A stretch of DNA of 64,000 nucleotides from Apostichopus japonicus (taxonomy: Eukaryota; Echinodermata; Holothuroidea; Aspidochirotida; Stichopodidae). The notes under the pieces are model-generated. The model ran no database searches. It saw nothing but the letters and a program-made list of their open reading frames with translations, and was not told the origin of the DNA. Below, in pieces: positions 12,501 through 22,958 of this stretch. The translations under genes were made by a program, and so were the position numbers. The DNA lies in the NCBI RefSeq assembly GCF_037975245.1, contig NC_092577.1, positions 14,475,513 through 14,539,512 of the forward strand. Reading direction: 5' to 3'. Each line of letters begins with the position of its first letter. Position 1 is the stretch's first letter.

Positions 12501-15500
12501 CCCACAAATCTCCGACCACATGGTAGCCTAACTTCACACTGAGTCAACATGGAAATCTAACCTAGCCATCTGTTTATTCGCTCAGTTGTGTCGCAAATAA
12601 AGAATAAAAATATCCATGAAAAACTTCAATCTTCGACCACATTTTAGCCTAACAATCACACTAAGTCAATGGGAAATGTAGCCTAACCATCGGTTTGGTT
12701 TGCCCCCCAAATAAACTTTGCGTAGCTTTGTTTACACACTTTCCTTGCTGCTATTGTCGCGCGCATGGTAGCCGAACACCACACATAGTCAACGGGAAAA
12801 TCTAGCCTAAGCATCTCTTTATTTGCTGAAATTGTGACGCAGTTAGCTAGAACTAAAATATCCGTGAAATACTGCAACCTTCGACCACATGTTAGCCTAA
12901 CAGCCACACTAAGTCAATGGGAAATGTAGACAACCATCGGTTTGCAAAAAAAAAAAAAAAAATGCGTAGCTTTGTTTACAATTTCAATTTACTGAAAATC
13001 GGCATTTGTTTGGATGGTATGTGCTACTGTATGTCTTAAAGAGGGAATGTTGTATTTTACGTACACCGTTGCTGTGGCGATGGATTGAAGGTTTTAACTT
13101 CGATTACTTTTCAGCAGTATATAATGGTTTCGTATTTGGTGGTGATTTCATCCACACACGTTGTTTTCTATGTGTTTCTACATGTTTTCTATTTCAGTTG
13201 ATGGGTTGTTGGTTTTTCGTTATATATATATTTGGTGTCTTGACGTTATTTGCTAAACGATCGCAAATTTTTGCGATTAAAATTTTAATGAATTTGCTTT
13301 AAGGTCGCAGCACTAGGAAGAGGGTAATTGTGCTTACTTTATCCTATTAAATGCTTACAACCATTTCCTTAAACAGCATGTTGAATTTTAGAAAAGAGCA
13401 CCCCTAGACCTTAACAAAAAAAAAACCCTCGTAAATTCATAAAGAGGGTCGTTTTTAACTTTTCATTTTCCAAAATTGCCCCCAAAGCCAAATCTTAATT
13501 TCTACCCTGGTTGTAACAACAGTCGATCAGACACGGACAGTCTATAGGCCGAGTGAAAATGCATTGCTGGACGTACGCATGTGAGCTGTACAGTAGTAAA
13601 CAATCTAAATCCTACCTACCTGAACGATAAATTATTTATCATTCTAGTTGGTAGGATTTATATTGTATATCATAAATAATACTGTTTGTATGCGGCGCAC
13701 GTGTAGCGTTGTTACAATTCGGATATATCACGTAAACACATGCATGCTGTGAACAATTTTGGTGGAAAATTTTGGAAGGACTACCAAGTTTTTTGCAGGA
13801 CTACCAAAATCTTTGAAAATCTTTGAAACTGGTAGTCCCAACCTTTTCAAATACCTGAAAATCCAACACTGATCATGTCTTTATATACCCAGCGTACACA
13901 TTGCATTAGATATGTTTTATGCCTCTGTCTCACAGAATGTCTATTGTTAATGATAAGCATGTGCTTGAAAACATAAATTTGGTGCTTGAAAAGTGCTTGA
14001 ATTTTGTTGTTAAAAAAGTGTACGAACCCTGGTACCTTAAGTTTACATGTAAGACATTGGAAGAATTTGTGATTGAGTGCACCCACAATGCTTATCTACA
14101 TTAAGAAGCTATAATAGACACTGAAACACAAAATAGCTGTGCTTGCCTTTGTTTAGCAAGTTGTGAGAACAAATTGTATAAACAACCACCTTATGGACTG
14201 TCCTGTCTGCCAAGTATTTCACGTTATTATAACAATGTGCAGTTACACTAAACTAAATATAAAATTTTCTCTATAATCCATGTTTTTTTAATGAACTCTG
14301 GTCATGTTGTTTTCCAAGTTTAATAATGTAGATCTTACTGTAATATTCAATACCAAAGTGAGTGTCAAGGTTTATCCCACTGAACATAATTTTGGGTCTT
14401 TCGCTCTTTGGAGAAATTAAATTATTATTAGCAGTTACTTTTGTGTAAGTAGGTAGCACTGTTTATTTGCTACAGGAATGCATAAACAACAGTAGCGACT
14501 TGACATATGATGGTTGTCAAGGGAACCAAACCAGTCCCTTGCCTGTAATGTAGGAGTTGCTATGTACACCTTGTACCAAAATTATTGTAAAACAAGATAA
14601 ATTTATTACCTCAGTTGTTGCAGCAGTCCACCATAGCAACAGGATCAAATAAAAACAGCAATGAAGTAGACATACAGGTACAATACTGCTACTACATACG
14701 GTATGCACCTCAGCATGCTGACATGATAAATACTTTTTTCTTTAAATTTATTTAAGAAGATATATAACCAAATGTTTGCAAATTCCCTTTATTTTTTTAA
14801 ACAGGCTTGCATGGTAGAAAATGAAAATGATGAAGATCCCAGCCAGGAAACTATCACCTTTCTGTATAAATTCGTCGGCGGAGCTTGTCCTAAGAGCTAC
14901 GGGTTCAATGCCGCACGATTGGCCGAAATACCCGATGAGGTAATTCACTTCATAATCTAATCCTTTAAAGGAACAATTTAATGTGATTTTCTTGTGTTTT
15001 TTAATTATAACTTTCATTTATAACTTTAATTATAATTATTATTAACTATAATTATAACTTAATTATAACTTTTAATAATAACTTAATTATAACTTTAATT
15101 ATAACTTAATTATAACTATAAGATATTATTTGATACCAAAATCCTATAATAGTGTAATTGATTTCCATGAATAGTAGAAAAATCCAATAAGGAAAGAAAA
15201 CTGTAAAATTGTTGAAAATTGCAACAATTTTACAGTCTGCTCTTTGCACTAAGAAATAAAGAAAGAAGAAAGTGTCAGAGAGGTGAAACCTTTAGACCTG
15301 AAAACAAATCCTCAATTACTTCTTCACTTTGACTGAAAAATTTAGTAAAATTGCTAAGCCACATTCAGAAAGTTGCTTTTAAAGCAGCTTTTTGAGTCTG
15401 TCCAAAATCTTTTTACCACACCTACCGAGAACTACTGAAAATATAGAGTTGAATTAAATGTAGACACGCTTCTTCTAAGTGTTTTTTTTTCTCTTACCAA

Positions 15501-17296
15501 ATGATGGTTAATAATCTGTAATAATCTAAAAGTCATAGTTCATTCCAATTCTCAACATTTAGTCACCTGAACACTTTTCTATATTTGTAATAATCACATG
15601 TAAAATTTAATTTTTAGAATGTACATTTTTCCTATGAGACATGGCTAGTTTTAAAAGCTAATGGCCTTTAAAATTGGAATGGGATTCTTAAATCAAACTC
15701 AAAAAGATGATTTAAAGATCTGCAGTCTTGCTTACATATTAATCCCAGACAAATTGGAGTCTTACATTAAACAATTCAAGCAATATTAAACAATTGAGCT
15801 ATTCAGTCAAATGGCTAATGCTCTAATACTGTTAGTAAATTCTTGTTGGAGAATTCAATAGAAGTAATCATTTTTGGAGATTCTACCATCCTAGTGGAGA
15901 GAGGGGGGAGGGGGGATTGGGGGGGATGAAGCACCCATGACTAACTTAATTGATAACAAGATATTAAATTCTATTGTGGTGTTTGTTTTCCTGTCTTTGT
16001 TTTTCATTGGTCTATTTCTTTGTCTGTTTTGATAACATACAGTCCGAGATGTGAGACGTTAGATAATATAAATACCATGGTACAATGTGTCTCTGTCTGC
16101 TGTTGAGTTACTCTAAGCCTAATCAGTTCACTGTAAGATGGACCCGGTAGTTAGCCGGATGATCTGGTGGCACGCAGTGTAACATAATATTCTAGACTGT
16201 TTGTGGAAAACCCCCCAATCTCAGTATCTAATAATTATGTCGGGATGATTTATTCGGTTGATTGAATGTAACCTACTCTGATTGGCTAAAGTCATCACTC
16301 ACTCCAGGAAGTGGCACACAGTGGGTGGCCTGTGAAGTAATCATGGCACGTGTTCTTCAAAAGCTTTACTTTCCTATTAAAGTCATTCTGTTGATTTGTC
16401 ATTGAAATGTGACATCTTTGGCATTTTTTATTATAAATAGCTGTCAATGTTCTCTGTAGTTTAGAAAATTATCATCAAAATTGAAAAATTCATATCTTGA
16501 GCGCAGAGAACAGGATTTGGGTTTGACCTAAAGCTGCAAATCATTTTCAGTTTAACTTTGCCAAGTAATCAACTCTAATCAATGTATAATCTCTGCAAGA
16601 AAGCTATACTAATTGTGAAAATTATCAGCTTGAAATATTTCTTTCAACAACGATGATGTCATCAACCATTTTAATTCTCTTTTTGGAATCTTACACCTAG
16701 CTTGAACCTTTTGTGGCTATGTAAATGTAAATGTAAATAAAATCTTATATAGCGCACTACGCGCCATGCATCTGTGCGCTTTACATGCAATCTATATACA
16801 ATGACATAAAACAATAAATACAAAATACAGTAAATACATATACCATATACAGATATATACAGGAATATGAGATCAAAAAACTATTAAAAGCACTGGTGAA
16901 GAGTAAAGCGATAAAACAGATTGACTACAAAATCTACAATTTGAATGCTAAAAAGTGAAAATTCCAATTGAAGTTAGAACCTAAAAACCAACACGACAGA
17001 ACATCATTAAATCTAAAACATCCTATGGCTATACCTTGTTGCCTAATTACAGTATGTAAAGATGCAGTACTGTATTGTTCAGAGCTCTATATTCTTTAAA
17101 TTTGCACTTTTATATCTATATATAATTTTTTTTTTTTTTTTTTTTGCAGATCATTAAATTAGCCCGAGAGAAAGCCCATCAGTTTGAAGAATCTGCTAAC
17201 CGTTTGAAAATCTTCAGGGCTGTCCAGAAATTGTCATCACTCCAACCAAACCAAGACAACTTCTTACAGCTCAAGAAACTCATGAACACTTGTTGA
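198..17296 (+). CDS. MSH6: MSH6 mismatch-repair ATPase, C-terminal 577 residues, 13 exons, 5' end outside window
   Basis: MSH6 pairs with MSH2 to form MutS-alpha, which recognises base mismatches and small loops in nuclear DNA and uses ATP to recruit MutL homologues. The joined exons are 198-296, 1051-1131, 2000-2095, 3755-3851, 4873-5028, 6342-6574, 7342-7474, 8400-8498, 8847-9060, 10472-10561, 11411-11565, 14805-14939 and 17150-17296. They give one open frame of 577 residues ending in TGA. Numbering from the first full codon, residues 1-300 match the lever/clamp region ([29 protein letters not shown]). Walker [10 protein letters not shown] is at 351-359, Walker [13 protein letters not shown] has its Asp-Glu at 430-431, and the STHYHSL switch motif follows. 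The order and spacing match human MSH6 rather than MSH2 or MSH3. No frameshift or missing catalytic residue is seen. The N-terminal PIP/PWWP and mismatch-binding domains must lie upstream of the window. Introns carry several minisatellites and transposons. Confidence 0.96.
1051..1131 (+). CDS. MSH6: MSH6 exon B
   Basis: The acceptor is gccag and the donor gtgagt. It encodes [18 protein letters not shown] and then a FFEDATY motif, the counterpart of human YEETTY. Phases join both neighbours. Confidence 0.93.
2000..2095 (+). CDS. MSH6: MSH6 exon C
   Basis: The acceptor is gacag and the donor gtaagt. It encodes [18 protein letters not shown] and on to KRAPKF, aligning with the human KKKIIDFLSALEGF segment. 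Confidence 0.93.
2858..3735 (+). repeat. 20-bp tandem repeat interrupted by a transposon
   Basis: Units of TTGCTAAGGAGTTGTTCATG occur just before 2909 and resume after 3676 with gradual divergence, so the element at 2909-3676 inserted into an existing array. Confidence 0.75.
2909..3676. mobile_element. CAGGGTTTT-ended DNA transposon remnant in MSH6 intron
   Basis: The left end reads CAGGGTTTTTGTTA and the right end is its inverted counterpart (TAACGAAAACCCTG), one mismatch in 14. ATGTT flanks both sides as a possible 5-bp target duplication, although the host is a 20-bp tandem repeat, which weakens that reading. It contains a G-rich block at 2980-3060 that is shared with other elements in the window, and a T-tract at 3558-3582. 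No coding capacity is seen. Confidence 0.6.
3755..3851 (+). CDS. MSH6: MSH6 exon D
   Basis: The acceptor is tacag and the donor gtgagt. It encodes [10 protein letters not shown], an acidic stretch, then [14 protein letters not shown], equivalent to human GRFPDLTVELNRWD. It ends in phase 0. Confidence 0.93.
4873..5028 (+). CDS. MSH6: MSH6 exon E
   Basis: The acceptor is ttcag and the donor gtaaga. It encodes [19 protein letters not shown], then [11 protein letters not shown] and [13 protein letters not shown], part of the clamp helices. Both ends are phase 0. Confidence 0.94.
5438..6225 (+). repeat. 48-bp minisatellite in MSH6 intron, about 16 copies
   Basis: Direct repeats follow the pattern tagcacaattgagtcttta / acctatccataacatctaa / atgtactgggg with small variants. 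They fill most of the intron between exons E and F and end about 115 bp before the exon F acceptor. Confidence 0.93.
6342..6574 (+). CDS. MSH6: MSH6 exon F
   Basis: The acceptor is tgcag and the donor gtaagg. It encodes [18 protein letters not shown], then [18 protein letters not shown] and a C-terminal RRVFHKFDE. The TAA at the end of the open frame is intronic; a split His codon joins the next exon. Confidence 0.95.
7342..7474 (+). CDS. MSH6: MSH6 exon G
   Basis: The acceptor is tacag and the donor gtaatc. It encodes [20 protein letters not shown] and ends with [14 protein letters not shown], matching human CIAVLDVLLCLANYS and MCRP. Confidence 0.95.
8400..8498 (+). CDS. MSH6: MSH6 exon H
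   Basis: The acceptor is tacag and the donor gtaagt. It encodes [14 protein letters not shown], then [13 protein letters not shown], matching the human GSRHPC...DDFIPNDILIG block that leads into the ATPase domain. Confidence 0.94.
8847..9060 (+). CDS. MSH6: MSH6 exon I (Walker A)
   Basis: The acceptor is catag and the donor gtaagg. It carries [18 protein letters not shown], the P-loop, then [18 protein letters not shown] and [12 protein letters not shown]. The downstream intron holds a long G-rich minisatellite. Confidence 0.97.
9237..9995 (+). repeat. G-rich minisatellite with about 107-112-bp higher-order unit in MSH6 intron
   Basis: The stretch is made of GGGGATGGG, GGTGGATGAGGGAGG and GTTGATGTTATTGATG modules. 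GATGTTATTG recurs at 9382, 9489, 9666, 9778 and 9888, showing a unit near 107-112 bp with one longer step. All G runs are on the MSH6 sense strand. Proline-rich frames on the other strand are artefacts of the repeat. Confidence 0.93.
10472..10561 (+). CDS. MSH6: MSH6 exon J (Walker B)
   Basis: The acceptor is taaag and the donor gtaagt. It encodes [15 protein letters not shown] and HSLILMDEL, which holds the Walker B Asp-Glu. Both ends are phase 1, splitting conserved Gly codons. Confidence 0.96.
11411..11565 (+). CDS. MSH6: MSH6 exon K
   Basis: The acceptor is gtaag and the donor gtaagg. It encodes [19 protein letters not shown], then [16 protein letters not shown] and IRLGHM, the MutS dimer/ATPase switch region. 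Confidence 0.96.
11728..12099 (+). mobile_element. TTAA MITE copy 1 (T2/Kolobok-like)
   Basis: It starts TTAAAGGCATTGAAGACTCG and ends with the inverted form CGAGTCTTCACTCCCTTTAT. Terminal repeats and a TTAA target site that is part of the terminus resemble the Kolobok/T2 MITE group. It is non-coding and lies in an MSH6 intron. Confidence 0.85.
12156..14031. mobile_element. 1.88-kb non-autonomous DNA transposon with CAGGGTTCGTAC ends
   Basis: The left end is CAGGGTTCGTACGGGTGCTT and the right end is its inverse through GTACGAACCCTG (12 bp perfect). GTACC lies on both sides (12151-12155, 14032-14036) as a 5-bp target duplication. Both subterminal regions repeat GTGCTTGAAA/CTTGAAAATG-type words. 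The interior carries a tandem array but no transposase frame. It sits in the MSH6 intron between exons K and L. hAT relationship is an inference. Confidence 0.82.
12511..12975 (+). repeat. about 122-bp tandem repeat, four units in alternating pairs
   Basis: The motif CACATGGTAGCCTAAC and relatives recurs at 12517, 12638, 12762 and 12886. Units 1/3 and 2/4 resemble each other more closely (GCGTAGCTTTGTTTACA occurs only after units 2 and 4), so the array is a duplicated dimer. It lies inside the 12156-14031 element. Confidence 0.8.
14805..14939 (+). CDS. MSH6: MSH6 exon L
   Basis: The acceptor is aacag and the donor gtaatt. It encodes [19 protein letters not shown], then [21 protein letters not shown], nearly identical to the human segment. 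The intron before it is 3.2 kb and contains a 1.9-kb transposon. Confidence 0.96.
15005..15122 (+). repeat. AT-rich tandem repeat (taattataact)
   Basis: Imperfect repeats of taattataactt in the last MSH6 intron, 65 bp downstream of exon L. Confidence 0.8.
16725..16805 (+). repeat. dispersed repeat fragment with TATATAGCGC...GTGCGCTTTACAT
   Basis: A TGTAAA-type tail precedes ATAAAATCTTATATAGCGCA and a GCGCTTTACA end. I recall this pairing of words from repeats in many marine animal genomes; its boundaries and class are not resolved. Confidence 0.4.
17150..17296 (+). CDS. MSH6: MSH6 terminal coding exon M
   Basis: A long T-tract followed by gcag gives the acceptor. It encodes [15 protein letters not shown], a helical tail and LKKLMNTC before TGA at 17294-17296, comparable with the human C-terminus. 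Confidence 0.95.
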   Translation: MIKLAREKAHQFEESANRLKIFRAVQKLSSLQPNQDNFLQLKKLMNTC

Positions 17297-17948
17297 GTTA
17301 CCATAGCAACCATCTACCAATCAGATAGAGCTTAATGTATGTCTAGAGATTTTGAGAAGTTATTCTATTCCTTATTTACAATGTCTTCCAATTTCTTATT
17401 ATAAAATTTTAAGATAAAAAATATGCAACAGTTTTGTAAAAAACAAAAGAAAAACAGTTCGCAGACTTACTGATTACTGAAGTCAGTCAATAGTTGGATT
17501 TGACAAGTAGGATAGTTAAGGCAAGTGAATTTTGGTTTGTAAAACTAAGGCTGCCCAATCTTTATGCTGAGCTTGCCATGTGCTCATTCCTTCGGAAGGA
17601 CATTAATGTACAAAATTTGGGCAAATTGTTGATTGAATGTGATTGTAATCTACCCATAGTAACTAAGTGATATGATTTAAACCAGTGTTTGGGAACCTTC
17701 CATGAATACTCTCTACCCATAGCAACTGAATTTATCTTTAGCAACCTCTCTATCAGCTGGGGATAATGCAATTATTCTTACAATCCCTATAGTTTCGCAT
17801 CCCCTGGAGTCCTTACCCCCCCCCCACCCCTCTGATGGATGTGAGCACATTGCACCCCGGATTAAGAAGCACTGATTTATACAGTCATGTTGTGAACAAA
17901 CTTGTCCTCGTTTTTCAATGGAATCGTTTGGAAGTGCCTACAACAAGA

Positions 17949-18297
17949 TTAAAGATTGAAGACTCACCCAAAACCGTGTGCGGCCATCTGAAAAAGTTAA
18001 CTTTCTGTTGCTTGCAAGTGAAGTTTTTTTCTTGTCGCTACAAAATGCAGACAGTAATGAAACGTGATACCTTAATTGTTACCTTTAGCTGAGATGTCCA
18101 TCGCTGCTATGTACACTGTGTTGTGGGTATTGACCATAGCTGTATGTACTGACTGTACACTAGTGTCTAATTACCGACGGTAGCAAGCTGTGTGTGTATT
18201 TTCTGGGATCGATGGTGGTGTCTTCTAATACACCTCAAACTAGGTCAGATTACAGGCATGAGAAGTTTTTTTGTTCTCGAGTCTTCAATGCCTTTAA
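17949..18297 (+). mobile_element. TTAA MITE copy 2
   Basis: Starts TTAAAGATTGAAGACTCA and ends AGTCTTCAATGCCTTTAA. It shares the core (AAATGCAGACAGTAATGAAA, TCTAATTACCGACGGTAGCA) with copy 1. It lies within the probable MSH6 3' UTR. Confidence 0.85.
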
Positions 18298-18703
18298 ATC
18301 ACCTGATATGGTCTGCTGCTCTTGATCAACATAAACAGTGAACAATCATTTAGCCTAGAGGCTTACTCCAGTAGAGATATGAGATTGCACCTAGGCCTGA
18401 CCTCTCTCAGAAATCAGAATGAAGTTGTTACTTCTACCACTGGTATAGGGCTTAATATTAGTTTACGTTTTTCTTATCTCATACGCAGGGAGCAACCATT
18501 TTTCTGCAGCATTGATAGTGAAGGCAAAATGAAATAAAACCTGTTGCTATGGAAGTTGAAAGCACGTAGTGTAAAAAGTTAGCCAAAGTAATTGATTTTG
18601 ACATGGTGCCAAGTTTGAGCAAGCTTTGTCCTTTGTGCAGTACTATGGGGATGAGTTTGCTTACCTAGCTTTCATCCTTTTCTTGATTTCGTTTAGTCCA
18701 GGC

Positions 18704-19076
18704 TTAAAGGCATTGAAGACTCGCCCCAAACCGCGTGCGGCCATCTGAAAAAGTTAACTTTCTGTTGCTTGCAAGTGACGTTTTGTATGTGTCGCTACCA
18801 AATGCAGACAGTAATGAAACGTGATACCTTGTTATCTTTTATCTGGACCTGAGATGTCCATCGATAAATCGTTTGTATACTGTGCTGTGGGTATTGACCG
18901 CAGCTCTGTGTACTGACTGCATGAACACTAGTGTCTAATTACCGACGGTAGCAAGCTGTGTGTGTATTTTCTGGGATCGATGGTGGTGTTTAACACTTCT
19001 GTTACACCTCATTCGAAACTAGGTCAAATTACCGGCATTAGACGTTTCTTTTTGCACGAGTCTTCACACCCTTTAA
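18704..19076 (+). mobile_element. TTAA MITE copy 3
   Basis: The best-preserved copy: TTAAAGGCATTGAAGACTCG at the left, GAGTCTTCACACCCTTTAA at the right, intact TTAA on both sides, 373 bp. Confidence 0.9.
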
Positions 19077-19260
19077 GATAGCATACAGTACTACTCCATA
19101 TAAACACCCTATTGACTTACACACTAATTCCTTATAGAAATTCTCACTAGCCAATCTCTGTGTTGGCCATTATCTCGGAACCTAATATTTTCCGTATCAT
19201 GAAGATGTTTTACTAAATGAGAGCCTGACGAATTTAATCACTTCTTAGCAAACCTCTTTT

Positions 19261-19350
19261 ACTCACCAGTAAACAAATTTCGTACATTGTTTCTGGGAAG
19301 GCCTATAAAAATGGTCGCAACTGGCCTCAATTGACCCAATTTTTCGTAAA
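19261..19350 (+). repeat. dispersed repeat shared with 38899-38990
   Basis: The block CAGTAAACAAATTTCGTAC ... CTCAATTGACCCAATTTTT is matched by AGTAGTAAACAATTTTCGTAC ... CTTAATTGACCCAAAAATTT at 38899-38985. Ends are undefined. Confidence 0.55.
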
Positions 19351-20458
19351 CCACGTGTATCACCATCTGTTTACTATGACATCCAAGCAACCATTAACCA
19401 GATCGTTCGTGCAAACATATTGAAAAAGATGTTTTCCTGTTGGTTTTTGTAACTTTTCCTCAGGGAGACACTCTGGCAGATTGTATGGAGTTTGCCACCT
19501 AGAGGCTGGCAACCAGATTGCTATTGATAATGGTCACCAACATTCATGGGCATTTGCTGACCAGTATTGAAATGTTGTTTTTCCCCCATATTGTTATTTC
19601 TGTGACATCATAACTGTACTATACAACTTTCTTCCTTGTTTTTGTTGTTAATCTTTACCTGTAACTTTATAAGCTGCAAACCGCACTACGAAACCTTAAC
19701 AGCTGCTATTTTGCATATTAATTGTTACTATGGTAACTTGCATATTGTAATTAATGGAATCAGTGTTATCTTGTGATTTTCATTCATATTTGCTACAAAG
19801 TACTTTTCGGAAGGAGTGAGAATGGTTATGATAATTGTTTTGTACCTTTCTCACAATGTTTTTGTACTCAATAAAGACAGCAGAAAACAGCAATGGCATG
19901 AAGTCAAGGCCTATTTTTTTCTATTGATTGATCGATAATAGATGACTTAACAACAGTAGAGTTGACGAGAATGGACTTGTTTAAAGTTAAGAGCGGTATA
20001 GTGCCCTCTATATATGATTTATGTAACATACCACTATTGCAGTAGTGTACATCCGCCGGATAAGTTAACCATAAAAAAATAGTCCTAAATGGACCCACCA
20101 AGGTAGCTGTTTTGGGCATGGTTTCAGTCATAATCGTTCTTTTTGATGCTTGGAAGTTGAAGAGGATGAAAATGATTACTGATGTTCTGAAATTCGAGAG
20201 TCTCGGAGATGATTTAAGGCATTTTAGAAATCCCTGGTTGGAAAAAAGGAAAATTCCCCAGCAAGAGCTGGCAGATGGGTTGGGGAGTACTATGCTAAAC
20301 TTTCACTTCTTCTAGCCCAATATGTTGGTTAAATCTGTAAATGTAAAGATAGTTCAAGCCCATCTATCATATGGTGGGTAGGACATGATGTCAGTTGGAA
20401 AGTGTCGAAGTTAGTGTGTAAGTCAATGGAACAATTTTTTTAAGTTAGGATTAATTTA

Positions 20459-20670
20459 GGAGTAATTGCTCAGTGGTTAACGCCGGTGCCTTTCAATCAT
20501 AAGGTCCCGAGTTCGAGTCACTCCAAGATTGTATGTCGTCCAGTTACAGAGTTTTTGACAATGCATAATCATGGACGTTAAATATGATTCTAAGACACTG
20601 ACTTCGGTCAGCTTGCGGCTTTGATAAGCCAATGATGGCTTCTTCGCGAGGAGGATCTCAAAATTTATAC
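20459..20670 (+). mobile_element. tRNA-derived SINE copy 1
   Basis: An A-box-like GCTCAGTGGTTAACGCC and a B-box-like GAGTTCGAGTCAC are followed by a body (CATGGACGTTAAATATGATT, TTCGGTCAGCTTGCGGCTTT) that recurs at 55568. It ends near GGAGGATCT followed by AT-rich sequence. Confidence 0.75.
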
Positions 20671-21659
20671 AATTGTGGTGTGACATCTCTAGACTGGTGA
20701 CCATTAAAATATTGATAGAGGGCATATGGGAATACGCCCTCTATTAGTACTTAAAAGTGAGTGGCCCACAAAGAACTTCCATGAAGACCTATGATGGATC
20801 CATACATGTTCACGATTGTGTTTAAGGAATCAAGGCAGTGTCTTGTGCAAGTAGACGGGCGTGGGTGGGGGAGGGGTGACACACCCAATTTGCATCATCT
20901 TTCCTTGCGTTTAGAGATAGCTTATCTTATACATAATTTATAATCTAAAATCCTCAGAATACACCGTTTGATGCCTAAGATTGAATTCTTTACATGAAGG
21001 GGCCGGGCCCGACCTCCCTACGTACAATTCAACTTCAACGACCCAGGGCCACTCTTTATAAAATCATTCATTCGCATCTGGCCCTTCAATATATACAGAT
21101 TCAGTCCCTACCTAAGGCAGTCAGAGGGGATGTTAGAAAGCCCCGCCCCCCCCCCTCCCCCTCCACGTACCCAACACTCAAAACCCTCCCACCTTTGAAA
21201 TCCCGTGCACGTAACTGAAAGAAAATGTCCTTTTGGCCAGGACCAAGTTTGATTCGAAAGAGAAGTATAGCAGGAAAATTTGCTACATCATTATTTAGAT
21301 CGGGAACAAAAGGTTCATATTGTATTGATTTGTTTCATATAAACAATCGTTAGATTCAAAATCCAAATAATTCCAGTTTAAGCGCTAACTTGTGATACGG
21401 CATGGACATAGGCCTACATGTGACGAGAAGACAAGAATCCAAATTAAAATTATGAATATTATATTTCTTTATTCGATAAAGTTATGATGATGACAACTAA
21501 TTAGATTAAAATGTGACAACCTGATATGAAATAATGAACAGAGGATGAGAATCATTATCGCATATTGCAATTTCTTGGCCAGTACTGTCACAGCTATGGG
21601 ACGCCGAGTGATGGCTTAACTACATCAACAAACAGCAAAAATATACATACAAAGGTTGA

Positions 21660-21938
21660 CCAGCAAACACAAAACGTTAACGTTTTTAAAAGAGCCTCTA
21701 AAATATGTTTTTATAACGTTAAATGTGATGTTATGAAAACGTCGGCATAACGTTTTTATGGGATGTGATATTTTTCTCACATTTTGAAAACGTTATATTA
21801 ATGTTTTAACGAAAAAAAGGTTTTGAAATAAAGCCTGAAAACGTTTTCGTGACATATTTATTACACTACAAATAACGTTATTAAAACGAAAGACGAAACA
21901 TTTTCATAACGTTTTCAAAACGTTTTTGTGTTTGCTGG
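21660..21938. mobile_element. MITE with CCAGCAAACAC ends and repeated AACGTT
   Basis: The left CCAGCAAACACAAAACGTT and the right AACGTTTTTGTGTTTGCTGG are inverted repeats of about 18 bp. The interior holds at least eight AACGTT palindromes. No target duplication could be identified. Confidence 0.7.
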
Positions 21939-22835
21939 GCGCGCGCGCGCTAACCGTCAAATGGATTCAGAAAGTTATAGACAATCATTGGTAGGCAATG
22001 AGTAAATGAAATTACAATAATGATGTAATTTTGCTTGAAAGAAGAGACTGAGGTAACCCGTATGTGATATTTCACTGATAGAACGTTAATCATGTCACGA
22101 TGGTGGTGTGATGGTAAAAACCATATTAAATACTTAATCATAATTACTGTCCACGTTAATGCCAAATGAGAAAGACATGTCGATACTTCCCTCACCCCAA
22201 CCCCATTCCAAATCTTCACCGCCCCACCCTCTCCCCCTGCCCTTAACACAAAATATGTCCATTGATTTATACTTAAAAACAAATTGTGGCATGAATAAGA
22301 CAAAACAACAGAAAATACTTGAAATAATAAAGAAAAATAAAACTACATTGCCTTCCCTCCCCCCTCCCCCCCCCCCCAACTACAACAGAAGACAACTCTT
22401 AATACGTGAATTAGAAAGAAAACTGACAGACGCAGTTCGTGACATAATAAGAGGTTTTCGGCTGACATTTTAGACTATTAATTTTCATATTTTGATATGT
22501 AGATTTTCCCGGAAGTCTGACGGATTCGATTTTAAGGTCTGACGTAACGCAGGTATTAACATATGAAATATTTACCAGACGAAAAGTTACATACTTATTG
22601 ATAAGATTTTTATACTGCCTTGGTGTAAGTTGGAACTAACTACTCTACGATCTACAGTTTCAGCTAACATACAAGAAAGAATCTTGTGTAAACCAATATA
22701 AAAATTCATTTGTGGGCTTTTACACTTTTTCTACCAAAAAAATAATAACAAAGAAAAAAAAAACAATAACAAAGAAAAACGAAGAAATACAGATTTATCG
22801 ATTGATGACGTCACGGAAATGGCAACATCCGATAA

Positions 22836-22958
22836 TTACTTCTTGGTAAATCTCCCTAGCAACGCTTTCTCAATACCAATCGTTGGAACTTCAACTAGCA
22901 ACGAAATGAACAAGGACAACATATAGGTAGTAACCAAGGCACCCCAAAAGAAGAAAAT
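22836..22958 (-). CDS. NRF-6-like terminal exon 14
   Basis: Acceptor aacag. It encodes IFFFWGALVTTYMLSLFISL and LVEVPTIGIEKALLGRFTKK before TAA at 22838-22836. The EVP..G.EK ending is typical of the family C-terminus. Confidence 0.92.
   Translation of the reverse strand: MFFFWGALVTTYMLSLFISLLVEVPTIGIEKALLGRFTKK

Larger units (their letters stand above)
17297..19890 (+). other. probable MSH6 3' untranslated region
   Basis: No coding frame is recognisable here. AATAAA occurs at 18533-18538 and at 19870-19875; the latter is the last good poly(A) signal before intergenic repeats. Two copies of the TTAA MITE (17949-18297, 18704-19076) lie inside, so a long transcript would carry them in sense orientation. 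The true 3' end is inferred. Confidence 0.4.
19891..22835. other. convergent intergenic region between MSH6 and the NRF-6-like gene
   Basis: The region holds a tRNA-derived SINE (20459-20670), a MITE with AACGTT repeats (21660-21938) and C-rich low complexity near 21140 and 22345-22380. It also contains the 3' UTR of the minus-strand gene, whose poly(A) site I could not place. No other gene is visible. Confidence 0.5.

Noticed and set aside
14960-14985. TTAAAGGAACA as another T2-type MITE end
   Set aside because: It sits in the palindrome CCTTTAAAGG and no matching inverted end was found nearby.
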